Positions 1 to 9,160 of a stretch of 64,000 nucleotides of DNA are shown here, piece after piece. This DNA comes from VRUE01 sp963699225. GTDB taxonomy: Bacteria; Actinomycetota; Thermoleophilia; Solirubrobacterales; 70-9. The stretch is taken from assembly GCA_963699225.1 (NCBI GenBank), contig OY969423.1:1-64000 (forward strand), in the 5' to 3' direction. Numbering within the stretch: position 1 is the stretch's first letter; each line of letters opens with the position of its first letter. The position numbers were made by a program, and so were the translations under genes. The notes beneath the pieces were generated by a model. The model did no database searches, was not told the origin of the DNA, and was given only the letters and a program-made list of their open reading frames with translations.

Positions 1-1056
1 GACTTCGCCGGCGCCTACTTCGGACAGCTGCGCGATCGCTATGAGCTGGCAGCGGCAGCGGTCGGCGGCGCCGGCACTCTGGACCTCGAGATGGCCGGCT
101 TGCGGTTGCGGTTGCGCTATGCCGGCGATGAGCTACGGGATGGGTTGCTTTCACCCTTCGAGCACCTCGCCTGCCGGAAAGCGGGGGAGCCCGACCTGAC
201 CATCTCGCTCTTCGACACCGCCTCGCGCGGCATCGAGCCTCCGCCTCCGCCCTGGGAGTCAATCGCCGCGGCCCCGGGCACCAACCCGGTCGTTCGCCTG
301 CGCTCCGAGCGGGCCTGCGTGCTTGCCGCCGCCGGCAGCAGGGGCCTTACCGCCGCGCTGCCGGCGGACGGGGTCGCGGTGTTCCACCTGCCCGACGCGG
401 GGGCAATTCCGGCAAGCGAGCGGGCCGCGCCGATCCGCGAGGCGCTGCAGCTGCTGATGGCCGCTCGGGGACGCCTGATGACGCACGCGGGCGCGGTCGG
501 CCGCGACGGTCGCGGCGTGCTCCTCGTCGGCCGCGGCGGATCGGGCAAGTCGACCCTGGCGCTCTCCTGCGCGCTCGCCGGCATGAAGATCGTCGGCGAC
601 GATTACGTCCTGCTCGAGCCCGACTCGCTTGCGGCGCACGCGATGCAGTCAACCGCGAAGCTGACCGAGGACAGTGCCGCCCGACTCGGCATCCCCGCAG
701 GCGCGATCGACCCCGCAGGCTTCGAGCCGACCCTCGAGGGCCCGGCCAAGGCCCTGGTCGATATCCGCGGCATCGCTCCCGACGGAGTGACGCGCCGGCT
801 CGAGATAGCCGCGGTCCTCGCCCCGGTCGTCGGCGGCGAGGGCTCGGTCGAGCCCTCGCCGCGCCGGATCTCGGCCGGCGATGCGCTGCGGACGGTGGCG
901 CCGAGCACGATCGTGCAGGCCGGCTTCGGCGGCGGCGGTTCGCTTGCCACCCTCGCCGACCTGGTTCGCCGCGTTCCCGGTTACTCGCTCGAGCTCAGCC
1001 CGGACCCCGCCGCTAACGCCGCGGCCGTCGATCGTCTGGTGACCGAGCTTGGCTGA
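1..1056 (+). CDS. HPr-kinase-like P-loop kinase, 5' end outside window
   Basis: The frame is open from base 1 and runs through the ATG at 91, so the true start is probably upstream and this is a partial gene. Counted from that ATG, residues 147-155 form a Walker A loop (GRGGSGKST), followed by a GDDYVLLEP segment typical of the HPr kinase/phosphorylase C-terminal fold. It lacks the N-terminal domain of genuine HprK. Homologues of this short type accompany lasso-peptide and PqqD-type clusters, where one has been shown to phosphorylate a peptide. The next two genes overlap it in tandem (8-nt overlap, then 4-nt), and one is a nucleotidyltransferase, which fits such a cluster. The peptide substrate is inferred; no precursor gene lies in the window. 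Confidence 0.7.
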   Translation, partial: DFAGAYFGQLRDRYELAAAAVGGAGTLDLEMAGLRLRLRYAGDELRDGLLSPFEHLACRKAGEPDLTISLFDTASRGIEPPPPPWESIAAAPGTNPVVRLRSERACVLAAAGSRGLTAALPADGVAVFHLPDAGAIPASERAAPIREALQLLMAARGRLMTHAGAVGRDGRGVLLVGRGGSGKSTLALSCALAGMKIVGDDYVLLEPDSLAAHAMQSTAKLTEDSAARLGIPAGAIDPAGFEPTLEGPAKALVDIRGIAPDGVTRRLEIAAVLAPVVGGEGSVEPSPRRISAGDALRTVAPSTIVQAGFGGGGSLATLADLVRRVPGYSLELSPDPAANAAAVDRLVTELG

Positions 1057-1738
1057 GCCGCTCATCACCGCCGCGATCCCGGTCCGCGACGGCGAGGCCT
1101 ACCTGGCCGAGGCGATCGAGAGCGTGCTCGGCCAGACCCGGCCCTGCGACCAGCTGATCGTCGTCGACAACGGCTCGAGCGACCGCAGCGCCGAGATCGC
1201 CCGCGGCTTCGGCCCGCCGGTCGAGGTCGTCAGCGAGCCACGCGCCGGGATCGGCATCGCCCGCAACGCGGCCGTGGGCGCGGCGCGCGGCGATTTCATC
1301 TCCTTCCTCGATGCCGACGATCTCTGGGCGCCGGCGAAGACCGAGCTGCAGCTGACCGCCTTCGCTGTCCGTCCCCGGCTCAGCCTCGTCTTCGGCCAGG
1401 TTCAGCAGTTCGCTAGCGACGAGCTGGGCGCGGCCGAGCGCGCCGCCATCCGCCTGCCGGCCGAGCCACAGCCGGGCGCGCACGTCGGCGCGATGCTGGC
1501 CCGGCGGGAGGCGATCGAGGCGGTTGGGCCCTGGCCGGAGGACATCGCCTTGAGCGACGGGCTGACCTTCCTGCTGGGCGCCCGCGAGCTCGGCCTCGAG
1601 CAGGCGATGCTGCCCGAGGTGGTGATGCTGCGCCGCGTCCACGGCGCCAACAACTCGATCCGCAACCGCGCGGCACGGATCGAGTTCGCCCGCCTGCTCA
1701 AGGACTCGCTCGACCGCCGCCGTGGAGCGGCCCAGTGA
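1049..1738 (+). CDS. Glycosyltransferase family 2
   Basis: A 229-residue GT-A fold glycosyltransferase that would transfer a sugar from a nucleotide sugar in the cytoplasm; the acceptor is unknown. The N terminus has the GT2 pattern: a PVRDGEAYLAEAIES motif, then VVDNGSSD, then a DADD metal-binding motif near residue 90. The start is TTG at 1049, overlapping the upstream stop codon by 8 nt, which suggests translational coupling. No membrane segment is evident. It lies between the HPr-kinase-like and nucleotidyltransferase genes, so it probably belongs to the same biosynthetic unit. Confidence 0.85.
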   Translation: MAEPLITAAIPVRDGEAYLAEAIESVLGQTRPCDQLIVVDNGSSDRSAEIARGFGPPVEVVSEPRAGIGIARNAAVGAARGDFISFLDADDLWAPAKTELQLTAFAVRPRLSLVFGQVQQFASDELGAAERAAIRLPAEPQPGAHVGAMLARREAIEAVGPWPEDIALSDGLTFLLGARELGLEQAMLPEVVMLRRVHGANNSIRNRAARIEFARLLKDSLDRRRGAAQ

Positions 1739-2859
1739 GCGCGTCGCTGGGCAACCTGCCCACCGCCGAGCAGCTGCTGGTCCTGCACGCGGCGCTGGAT
1801 CCAGCTCCCGCCGCCGCGGTGGCCTGGCAGCTCTGGCGCCAGGCGATCGACTTCGACGACGTCGATCACGGCTCGACCCGCCTGCTGCCGCTGGTCTACC
1901 GAAACCTCGGCGCCGGCGCCTTCGACGAGGAGGTGGCGGGGCGCCTCAAAGGCCTCTACCGGCGTTCCTGGAGTCACAACCAGCTGATCTTCAAGCGGGC
2001 CGCCGGGGCGATCGGCGTGCTCGAGGGCGCCGGCATCGAGACGCTCGTCACCAAGGGCGCCTCACTGGCGCTGCTCTCCTACGGCGACGTCGGCGTGCGT
2101 CCGATGGACGATGTCGACGTGCTGGTGCCGCTCGATCGCGCAACCGACGCGATCGAGGTCCTGAGCGCGGCGGGTTGGACGCCCGATCACGAGGATCCGC
2201 CGGCCTGGACGCGGGTGCATCACTCGCTCGGCTTCGCCGGCTCCGACCACGGCGAGGTCGACCTGCACTGGTTCGCGCTCTGGCAGCCGGCACGCGACGA
2301 GCATCTCTGGCGCGCCTCGGTTCCGCTGGAGCTGGCCGGGGCCACCACCCTGGCCCCCTGCCCGGCGGATCAGCTCCTGCTTGCCTGCGTGCACGGCACG
2401 CCGTGGAGTCCGCTGCCGCCGTTCCGCTGGATCGCCGACGCGGTAACGGTGATCCGCTCGGCCGGAGAGGGTCTCGAGTGGGACCGGCTCGTCGCCGAGG
2501 CCCAACGTCGCCGCCTCACCGTCGCCACCGCCGCGGCACTGGACTACCTGCGCGTGGAGTTCGGCGCGCCCGTTCCCGGGTCCGCCCTTGCCGGCCTGGC
2601 CGCCGCGCCCACCACCCGGCACGAGCGCGCCGCCTTCCGTGCCGCCTGTCGGCCTGACTCGCCCCTGCGCACCCTGCGCATGGCCTGGGATCGCTACCGG
2701 CGCCTGCGCGATCTCGACACCGGCGCGCCACGCCCACGTGGCTTCGTCCCCTTCGCGCGCCGCTTCTGGGGCCTGGACAGCGTCTGGCAGCTGCCCATGC
2801 ACGGCCTCCGCTCGCTCAGCCGACGGCGCGTGCGCGCTGGCGCTCGATCCTGGCCTTGA
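1735..2859 (+). CDS. NTP_transf_5-type nucleotidyltransferase
   Basis: A 374-residue protein resembling the PF14907 family (uncharacterised nucleotidyltransferases). The key region, near residues 105-130, is TKGASLALLSYGD followed by RPMDDVDVLV, where the DDVDV acidic cluster should bind metal and nucleotide. The GTG start overlaps the preceding TGA (GTGA), so the three genes are translationally coupled. This family repeatedly sits beside HPr-kinase-like proteins in lasso-peptide and PqqD loci; its reaction is not established. The 3' end overlaps the convergent glycosyltransferase gene by 44 nt. Confidence 0.75.
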   Translation: MSASLGNLPTAEQLLVLHAALDPAPAAAVAWQLWRQAIDFDDVDHGSTRLLPLVYRNLGAGAFDEEVAGRLKGLYRRSWSHNQLIFKRAAGAIGVLEGAGIETLVTKGASLALLSYGDVGVRPMDDVDVLVPLDRATDAIEVLSAAGWTPDHEDPPAWTRVHHSLGFAGSDHGEVDLHWFALWQPARDEHLWRASVPLELAGATTLAPCPADQLLLACVHGTPWSPLPPFRWIADAVTVIRSAGEGLEWDRLVAEAQRRRLTVATAAALDYLRVEFGAPVPGSALAGLAAAPTTRHERAAFRAACRPDSPLRTLRMAWDRYRRLRDLDTGAPRPRGFVPFARRFWGLDSVWQLPMHGLRSLSRRRVRAGARSWP

Positions 2860-3544
2860 AGGCGCGGAACACGCTGGCGCGCACAGCGGCCACGTCCTGG
2901 GTGAGGCTCTCCGGATGCACTCGCCGTCGCAGCAGCACCCGCGACAGCTTGGCGATCTCGATGTCGGCCTCGACCGCCCGCATCGCCCAGTCGATGTCCT
3001 CGGCCGGGCGGATCGATTCGTCGAATGGACCGACCTGCACGAAGACCTCGCGCCACAGCAGCATCGTCATCACATGTACGTCCGGCCCGTCGGAGACCTC
3101 GGCCGGGCGGGTTGGCACCGCGGCCTGAGCGCTCGATCCCTCGACCCAGAAGGGCAGTTCGGACCCCGGCTCGACGATCACCTCCTGTTCGCCCATGACG
3201 ACGCCCACCCCGGGGTTCGCCAGCAGGTGACCCACCTGGACCTCGAGCTTGTCTGGGGTCATAGCGTCGTCGGCGTCGTGGAAGGTCACGAGGCCACCGC
3301 TCGAGGCGGCGAAGCCGCGGTTGCGCGAGGTGGCGGGGCCGGCGTTCTCCTGACCGATCACCCGGACCTGAGGATAGGCGGCCGCAACCTCGGCGGTGGC
3401 GTCCCGTGAGCCGTCGTCGATGACGATCGTCTCGACTGGGGAATAGGTCTGGGCGAGCACGCTCTCAATCGCCTCGCCGATGAAGCGCTCGGCGTCGAAG
3501 GCCGGGATGATGACGCTGACGAGAGGTCCTTGCACAATCGCCAT
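2816..3544 (-). CDS. Glycosyltransferase family 2
   Basis: A 242-residue GT2 protein with SVIIPAFDAERFIGEAIES at the N terminus, then VIDDGSRD and a HDADD metal-binding motif near residue 95. The ATG at 3544 has an AGGGAG element only one base upstream. An in-frame GTG three codons later (3535) has that same element about 10 nt upstream, so the true start may be GTG. It is the last gene of a five-gene minus-strand operon behind an ABC exporter and a glycosidase. Substrate unknown. A much longer frame continuing upstream to 4840 is an artefact of the overlapping glycosidase. Confidence 0.85.
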   Translation of the reverse strand: MAIVQGPLVSVIIPAFDAERFIGEAIESVLAQTYSPVETIVIDDGSRDATAEVAAAYPQVRVIGQENAGPATSRNRGFAASSGGLVTFHDADDAMTPDKLEVQVGHLLANPGVGVVMGEQEVIVEPGSELPFWVEGSSAQAAVPTRPAEVSDGPDVHVMTMLLWREVFVQVGPFDESIRPAEDIDWAMRAVEADIEIAKLSRVLLRRRVHPESLTQDVAAVRASVFRAFKARIERQRARAVG

Positions 3545-3549
3545 TCTCC

Positions 3550-4737
3550 CTATAGATGGCTGTGGGCCGCCGCCGGGTCCGGTTCCGCTAGCTCGGCAAC
3601 CAGCGCCGACCAGGCAAAGTCCTTGGCGCCGAGCCCCGCCCCGGTGCGCGGGTCGTAGTACTCGCGCAAGCCCTCTCGTTCGACCGCGCCGATCACGCCG
3701 CCGGCCAGCCGCGCCGCCTCCCGCTCGTAGCCGAGCCGGCGCAGGCCGAGCCAGACGAGCCAGCTCGAGTTGACCCAGGTCGGGCCGCGCCAGTAGCGGC
3801 GGATCGGCCCGCGGCTTCCCCCTGGTTCGTAGTTCGGCTCCGAGGCTGCCACCGAGGGCGGCGCGACTGGGGTGAGGAACTCCTTCTCTTTGAGCAGGTG
3901 CTGCTCGACCAAGCGCCGGCCGATCTGCTCGGGAAGGTCGGGCAGGGCTAGCGGCGCGAGCGCGTCCCAGGTGACGGCTTCGGGCCGCACTCGGCCGGGC
4001 TCGGCCCAGTCGACGAAGAGCCCACGGCGCTCGTCCCAGAGCCGCTCGACCAGGGCCGGCGTCGCTGAAGGCCGGCCGAGCGCCTGTAGCGAGAGCGACC
4101 AGAGCGTGTTGACCAGGGTCTCGCAGAGGACCGGGCCGCCGCGGTCGCGGATGCGCCGGGCGTTGAAGCCGAGCCGACGGTTGCGGCGGACGAGCAGCGG
4201 GAAGCCGGGCCTTGCGTTGGCGTGCCAGCCCCAGACGGGCTCGAACTTGGGCGAGGCGTCGAGGCCCGACTCGTCGGGCTGGATGATCCAGAGCAGGCCG
4301 TCGCCCTCGAGGTCGCGTTCGGCGGCTAGCCACTCGACCTGGGCGGCGATCCGTGGCTCCTCGCCGGGGTCGCCAACGGCGATCTCCCAGGCCCAGGCGA
4401 GCAGCGGCGGCTGGATCGTCTCGGTCTGGAAGGAGCGACGCGAGGTGACGTTGTAGAAGGGCAACCGGCTGAGCGAGACCGGCCGGTCCCAGAAGATCGT
4501 GTGGCCAATGAAGCCGTCCTCGCGCTGCGCCGCAAGCAGCGTCTCCAGCTCGGTTCGCGCCCGCGCCAGCTCGAAGCGCCGCCAGACGATCGCCGCGAAG
4601 CAGGAGTCCCAGTACCACTGCCAGGGGTAGCGGCTGGGGCTCGGGCGGGTGTAGGCGAAGCGGGTGTCGTCGCGCTCGCCCTCGAGCCAGTTGCTGCGCA
4701 GGACGCGCTCGGCGATCGCGATCGCCGACGCGGTCAA
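3550..4737 (-). CDS. MGH1-like / trehalase-like glycoside hydrolase
   Basis: A 395-residue (alpha/alpha)6-barrel glycosidase related to the GH63 and mannosylglycerate-hydrolase-like proteins. Visible family features are YPWQWYWDSCF near residue 35, GFIGHTIFWDRP near 75, and YWRGPTWVNSSW near 310, which line the active site in this fold. I chose the TTG at 4737 because it overlaps the permease stop as TTGA; the first upstream ATG (4911) would bury 175 nt inside the permease gene. No signal peptide is seen, so it acts in the cytoplasm. Its substrate, possibly a compatible-solute or alpha-glucoside type sugar, is inferred. Confidence 0.75.
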   Translation of the reverse strand: MTASAIAIAERVLRSNWLEGERDDTRFAYTRPSPSRYPWQWYWDSCFAAIVWRRFELARARTELETLLAAQREDGFIGHTIFWDRPVSLSRLPFYNVTSRRSFQTETIQPPLLAWAWEIAVGDPGEEPRIAAQVEWLAAERDLEGDGLLWIIQPDESGLDASPKFEPVWGWHANARPGFPLLVRRNRRLGFNARRIRDRGGPVLCETLVNTLWSLSLQALGRPSATPALVERLWDERRGLFVDWAEPGRVRPEAVTWDALAPLALPDLPEQIGRRLVEQHLLKEKEFLTPVAPPSVAASEPNYEPGGSRGPIRRYWRGPTWVNSSWLVWLGLRRLGYEREAARLAGGVIGAVEREGLREYYDPRTGAGLGAKDFAWSALVAELAEPDPAAAHSHL

Positions 4738-5525
4738 ACTGCCGTGCGGCGCATTTCGCGCAGCGCCCAGGCGCCGAGTACGACGAGCAGGCCGACCAGC
4801 GCCACGATTCCGGGCCATGTTTCCGCCCAGCTGACGCCACCGAGGAAGCCCTGACGGGCGGCTTCGATCACGTGGGTGACGGGATTGACTTCGGCGACGC
4901 TGCGCATCCACGGTTGCAGCAGCGCCAGCGGCGCGTAGGCGGTCGTGGTCAGGATCAACGCCATCATCCCGGCCTGCATCAGCGGTGCGGCGGACTGGCT
5001 CTTAAAACGCAGCGCAAGCCCCGAGCCCCAGCAGGCGGCGACGGCGGCCATGGCGGCGACCATGAAGTAGGTGACCAGCAGGCCGTCGATCCCGGGCCAG
5101 CCGGCGCCCAGGATCAGGGCGATGATGAAGACGAAGGTGGCCGGGATCAGGGCCCGGGCGCTGGCGGCGAGCACGGTGCCGGCGAGCAGGACCCAGCGTG
5201 GGGCGGGGGAGACGAGCAGGCGGTCGACCCAGCCGCCCTCGATGTCGCGGGCGAGGTTGACGCCAGCGGCCGCGCCGGTGAAGCCGGCGCCCTGCAGCAT
5301 GCTGACCGGCACGATGTAGCTCTCATACGTGCCGGTGCTGAAGCCCTTGAGCTGGGTCAGGGCGCCGAAGACGCCGTTGAGGCCGAGGAAGAAGATCGTT
5401 GGCGCCAGTACACCCGGGATTGCCGCCCCGGGAACGCGCAGCAGCTCGTTCTTGGCCCGCGCCATCAGCGCCGCAATCGTCGCCAGGTTGGCGCGCCACT
5501 GCGGCAGGGCCGCTACCGACTCCAT
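4734..5525 (-). CDS. ABC-2 type transporter permease
   Basis: A 263-residue integral membrane protein with six hydrophobic segments and the ABC-2 pattern: an amphipathic N terminus, a cytoplasmic ARDIEGGWVDRLLVSP loop near residue 95, and a terminal NPVTHVIEAARQGF segment. It pairs with the second permease upstream (start and stop overlap as TGATG) and the DrrA-like ATPase to form an exporter. The substrate is unknown; drug, glycolipid and polyketide exporters use this architecture. Confidence 0.88.
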   Translation of the reverse strand: MESVAALPQWRANLATIAALMARAKNELLRVPGAAIPGVLAPTIFFLGLNGVFGALTQLKGFSTGTYESYIVPVSMLQGAGFTGAAAGVNLARDIEGGWVDRLLVSPAPRWVLLAGTVLAASARALIPATFVFIIALILGAGWPGIDGLLVTYFMVAAMAAVAACWGSGLALRFKSQSAAPLMQAGMMALILTTTAYAPLALLQPWMRSVAEVNPVTHVIEAARQGFLGGVSWAETWPGIVALVGLLVVLGAWALREMRRTAV

Positions 5526-6306
5526 CAGCCGACCCGCAGTCGGTGGCGCAGGGCGCGGGCGCTGAGCACCAGCCCGAGCACGACGATCCCGGCGATTGCC
5601 AGCACCGCCTCGCCCAGTTCGGTCGCGTCGACCCCGGAGATGATCGGCCCGCGGATGCCTTCGACGATGAAGCTGAGCGGGTTGTATTCGGCGATCGCCT
5701 TGGCCGGCTGGATCATCAGTTCGTTGGGGAAGAAGGCGGAGGAGAGGAAGAGGACGACGAGGACCAGCGGGAAGAGGCCCTGGACGACGCTGGCGCTGCC
5801 GGTGCGCAGCGCGATCGCGGCGCCGATCCCGCCAACCGCCATCGCCGTTGCGGTGACCAGGACGATCGCGATCAGGGCTCCGGCAACGCCGCTTTCGATG
5901 TGGGCGCCGAAGATCAGCCCGATCGCGAGGAACCAGAGCGAGCCGAGGAGACCCAGCGCTGCCGTCCCGGCGAGGCGCCCGAGCACGATCGTGTAGCGCG
6001 GGATCGGGGCGGCGAAGAGGCGGTCGGTGAAGCCCATCTCGATGTCGACGGCAAGCGCGATACCGCCGCTGTTGCCGGCCAGCATCAGCGACTGCATCAT
6101 CGCCCCGGCGAGCATGAACTGGAGGAAGCTCTGCACCGGCGGAAAGCCCGGCAGGTTGATCGCCCCGCCGGCGCCGCCGGTCTGGATCGCCAGCAGCAGG
6201 GTGGGGAAGACGACGATCGGCGCCATCAGCTGCGGACGGCGGAAGGTCTGGCGGATCGAGCGCATGCCGAGCGCCCGCACCACCCTGGCGTTGGTCCTCA
6301 GCTCGC

Positions 6307-6310
<4 letters not shown>
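5525..6310 (-). CDS. ABC-2 type transporter permease (DrrB-like)
   Basis: A 261-residue membrane protein with six predicted helices, homologous to the next gene in the operon. It has the VDIEMGFTDRLFAAPIPR cytoplasmic loop near residue 92 and the YNPLSFIVEGIR ending typical of DrrB-like permeases. It overlaps the ATPase gene by 4 nt (ATGA) and the next permease by 1 nt. Two different permeases suggest a heterodimeric membrane channel served by one ATPase. Confidence 0.88.
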
Positions 6311-7278
<968 letters not shown>

Positions 7279-7395
7279 CGGCTGGCAACCCTACTGAGGG
7301 AACCTGGCCGGGATCGTGCAAAGCGCACGCTGTCGCGGCATCGCTCCGGCCTGGAAGGCAGAATCGGGCCCGCAACCCTTGCCAAGGGCCGGGGT

Positions 7396-8175
7396 TTGCA
7401 GCTTGAGATCGTGCAAGGAGCAGCGAAAAATCGTCTCGGCAGGTCCCCCGCCGCGTTTGCGGCCGGCTTTGCCTGCGTCCTGGCCGCCCTAATCGTCGCG
7501 GCCTGGCCCGGCGCGGCCGACTCGGCGCCGCTGGGTGTGGTTGTGCTGGGCAAGACGACGACGACTCCGCCGGCCTCCTGTCCGGGCAAGGTCGTCAACA
7601 ACGTCGAGGTCGTCCCCTGCCGTGTCGAGGGCCACGTCAGCGGCTACCAGACCAAAGCCGGTGGGGTCGAAAACCCCTACGAAGTGCCCTTCGACGGCAA
7701 GATCGTCGCCTGGTCGATCACCCTCGCCAAGCCCTCGCACACCGACACCAAAACGACCACCAACGAGATCGGCTTCTTCAACGAATTCCTCGGCAAACCG
7801 TCCGAGGCGCGGATCGGCGTCCTGCGCCCGGTCGAAGAATCGAAGCCGCCCAAATTCACTCTCGTGCGCCAGAGCCCGCTCGAGCTGCTCAACCCCTACT
7901 TCGGTAGCACCCCGATCTTCACGCTCGAACACCCGCTCTCGGTCCTGCGCGGCCAGATCGTCGCCCTCACCGTTCCCACCTGGGCGCCGATGTTTGCCTT
8001 CAACGTCTCCGAAGAAGACACCTGGCGCGGCAGCCGCCTCGAAGACCACTGCGCCTCAAAGGAAGACATCCAGGGGGGGCATCCCCAGCAGGGTGTGGGC
8101 AAGATCAAGACTTACGGCTGCTTCTACTCAAACGCGCGGCTGCTTTACACCGCGACGCTTGTCAAGAAACCGTAG
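7396..8175 (+). CDS. Secreted protein of unknown function
   Basis: A protein of about 259 residues with an N-terminal hydrophobic segment ending near PGAADSAP, consistent with a Sec signal peptide, followed by a soluble domain with several Cys residues. I recognise no family. The frame stays open far upstream, across the antisense ABC ATPase gene, so the start is uncertain: TTG at 7396 or GTG at 7411 both precede the signal peptide directly. It is transcribed divergently from the ABC operon. Codon use matches neighbours. Confidence 0.6.
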   Translation: MQLEIVQGAAKNRLGRSPAAFAAGFACVLAALIVAAWPGAADSAPLGVVVLGKTTTTPPASCPGKVVNNVEVVPCRVEGHVSGYQTKAGGVENPYEVPFDGKIVAWSITLAKPSHTDTKTTTNEIGFFNEFLGKPSEARIGVLRPVEESKPPKFTLVRQSPLELLNPYFGSTPIFTLEHPLSVLRGQIVALTVPTWAPMFAFNVSEEDTWRGSRLEDHCASKEDIQGGHPQQGVGKIKTYGCFYSNARLLYTATLVKKP

Positions 8176-8191
8176 GACGAGGCATCAGGCG

Positions 8192-8311
8192 GGCCCGGAG
8201 CGTCGGGTGCCCCTGCTCACTCGCCTACCTGGCTGAATCGCCGGGTGTCGTCCGAGATTGGGTAGGGCCAGCGGCGCAAAACGTTCGCAGGGGCACCCGA
8301 CGCTCCGGGCC
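8192..8311. repeat. 25-bp perfect inverted repeat with 70-nt loop
   Basis: Bases 8192-8216 and 8287-8311 are exact reverse complements (25 bp, no mismatch), separated by 70 nt. The pair ends 17 nt after the secreted-protein stop codon. It is too large and widely spaced for an ordinary terminator and lacks a T run. The arms share GTCGGGTG(C/T)CCC with the palindromic insert at 9757-9829, so both may belong to one small palindromic element family. The rest of the 250-nt gap (8176-8426) shows no gene. Confidence 0.85.
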
Positions 8312-8426
8312 AACCCCACGGCCTCGAATAGCGAAGCTCAAGGGGCGCGGGCTGGTGAAAAAGATCTGACGAAGTCCTGGCGATCTGCGCGCAACGCGTG
8401 CGCCGGAGCCCTGCAGCATCGGCTTC

Positions 8427-8681
8427 ATGCTTGCTGTCGGTCAGTCGTTGGTTCTCGCGTCGCTCCTACCGCGCGTAGAGAATCCGTGGCCGGACACGAT
8501 CGGAATCGGACTGCCCTTTGCGATCGCCGGCGCCGGGGGAGTGCTTGCTGGTGCTCTCTATGTCGGCGATTCGAAGGCAGGGCGTGATCGCGCGATTCGG
8601 CGCGGAGGAATTTGGGGCTTTCGGCTAGGCGTGTTGTTCTACGTGCTTTCCTTTCTCAACCAGGTAGCATCAACTCGATGA
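8427..8681 (+). CDS. Small membrane protein, unknown
   Basis: An 84-residue protein with three hydrophobic stretches (residues ~3-14, 27-46 and 62-77) and a basic loop between the last two. No family recognised and no clear ribosome-binding site. Support comes from its stop codon overlapping the start of the next small membrane gene as ATGA, a common sign of a real coupled pair. Confidence 0.5.
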   Translation: MLAVGQSLVLASLLPRVENPWPDTIGIGLPFAIAGAGGVLAGALYVGDSKAGRDRAIRRGGIWGFRLGVLFYVLSFLNQVASTR

Positions 8682-8860
8682 AACGTATTGTCCGATTCGA
8701 GTGGGATTGGCAAGGAATGCTGATTGGGTTTGGCAGCTTGCTGCTGATCGGCATCGTTCAGCAGGAAACAGTCGTCAGCTACCTGGTTGTCGTGGGTCTT
8801 GCCGCGTTGCTGATTCGCAACGAACGGATTCGTCGCCGCAGGGAAAGAACGAAGACCTGA
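8678..8860 (+). CDS. Small membrane protein, unknown
   Basis: A 60-residue protein starting at the ATG that overlaps the preceding stop (ATGA). It has an aromatic N terminus, one long hydrophobic region (residues ~14-43) that could form a helical hairpin, and a strongly basic C terminus rich in Arg. The pattern suggests a two-helix membrane protein with a cytoplasmic positive tail. No family recognised. Local base composition is lower in GC than most neighbouring genes. Confidence 0.5.
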   Translation: MKRIVRFEWDWQGMLIGFGSLLLIGIVQQETVVSYLVVVGLAALLIRNERIRRRRERTKT

Positions 8861-8864
8861 CGAG

Positions 8865-9128
8865 CTAGAGGGCTTCTTGCCGAAGCCCGCAGTACTGGCA
8901 GTCGCTGACGTCTAGACCGATGAGTTGGTCGCAGCGGCGGCAGGCGCGGAGGTTCTCGGGGGTGCGCGGCAGGGAGGAAGCTGAGGGGGCGAGAGGGAGG
9001 ACCATCGCCACCGGTTCCATCTCCTCGCCGGTTTCGCGGTCGAGGTAGACCTGGCCCGGCTCGGCGTGGGCTAGGGCCTCGCGGCCGGAGGCGGGGGCGC
9101 GCATTCGGTAGAGCTGCTTCGAGTTCAC
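8865..9128 (-). CDS. Zinc-ribbon-like small protein
   Basis: An 87-residue soluble protein starting with GTG at 9128. The C-terminal third has two Cys pairs, CRRC and CQYC, spaced about 13 residues apart, which should form a zinc ribbon. The N-terminal part has no recognised domain. Divergent from the glycosyltransferase at 9161, with 32 nt between starts. Function unknown; such small zinc ribbons often mediate protein or nucleic-acid contacts. Confidence 0.6.
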   Translation of the reverse strand: MNSKQLYRMRAPASGREALAHAEPGQVYLDRETGEEMEPVAMVLPLAPSASSLPRTPENLRACRRCDQLIGLDVSDCQYCGLRQEAL

Positions 9129-9160
9129 GGCGGCGAAGACTAATAGCTTCTGCGGAACCG

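Noticed and set aside
2816..4840. 674-codon minus-strand frame as one protein
   Set aside because: Only its last 242 codons form a protein (a GT2). The upstream part is the wrong frame of the overlapping glycosidase and is Arg/Ala/Pro-rich.
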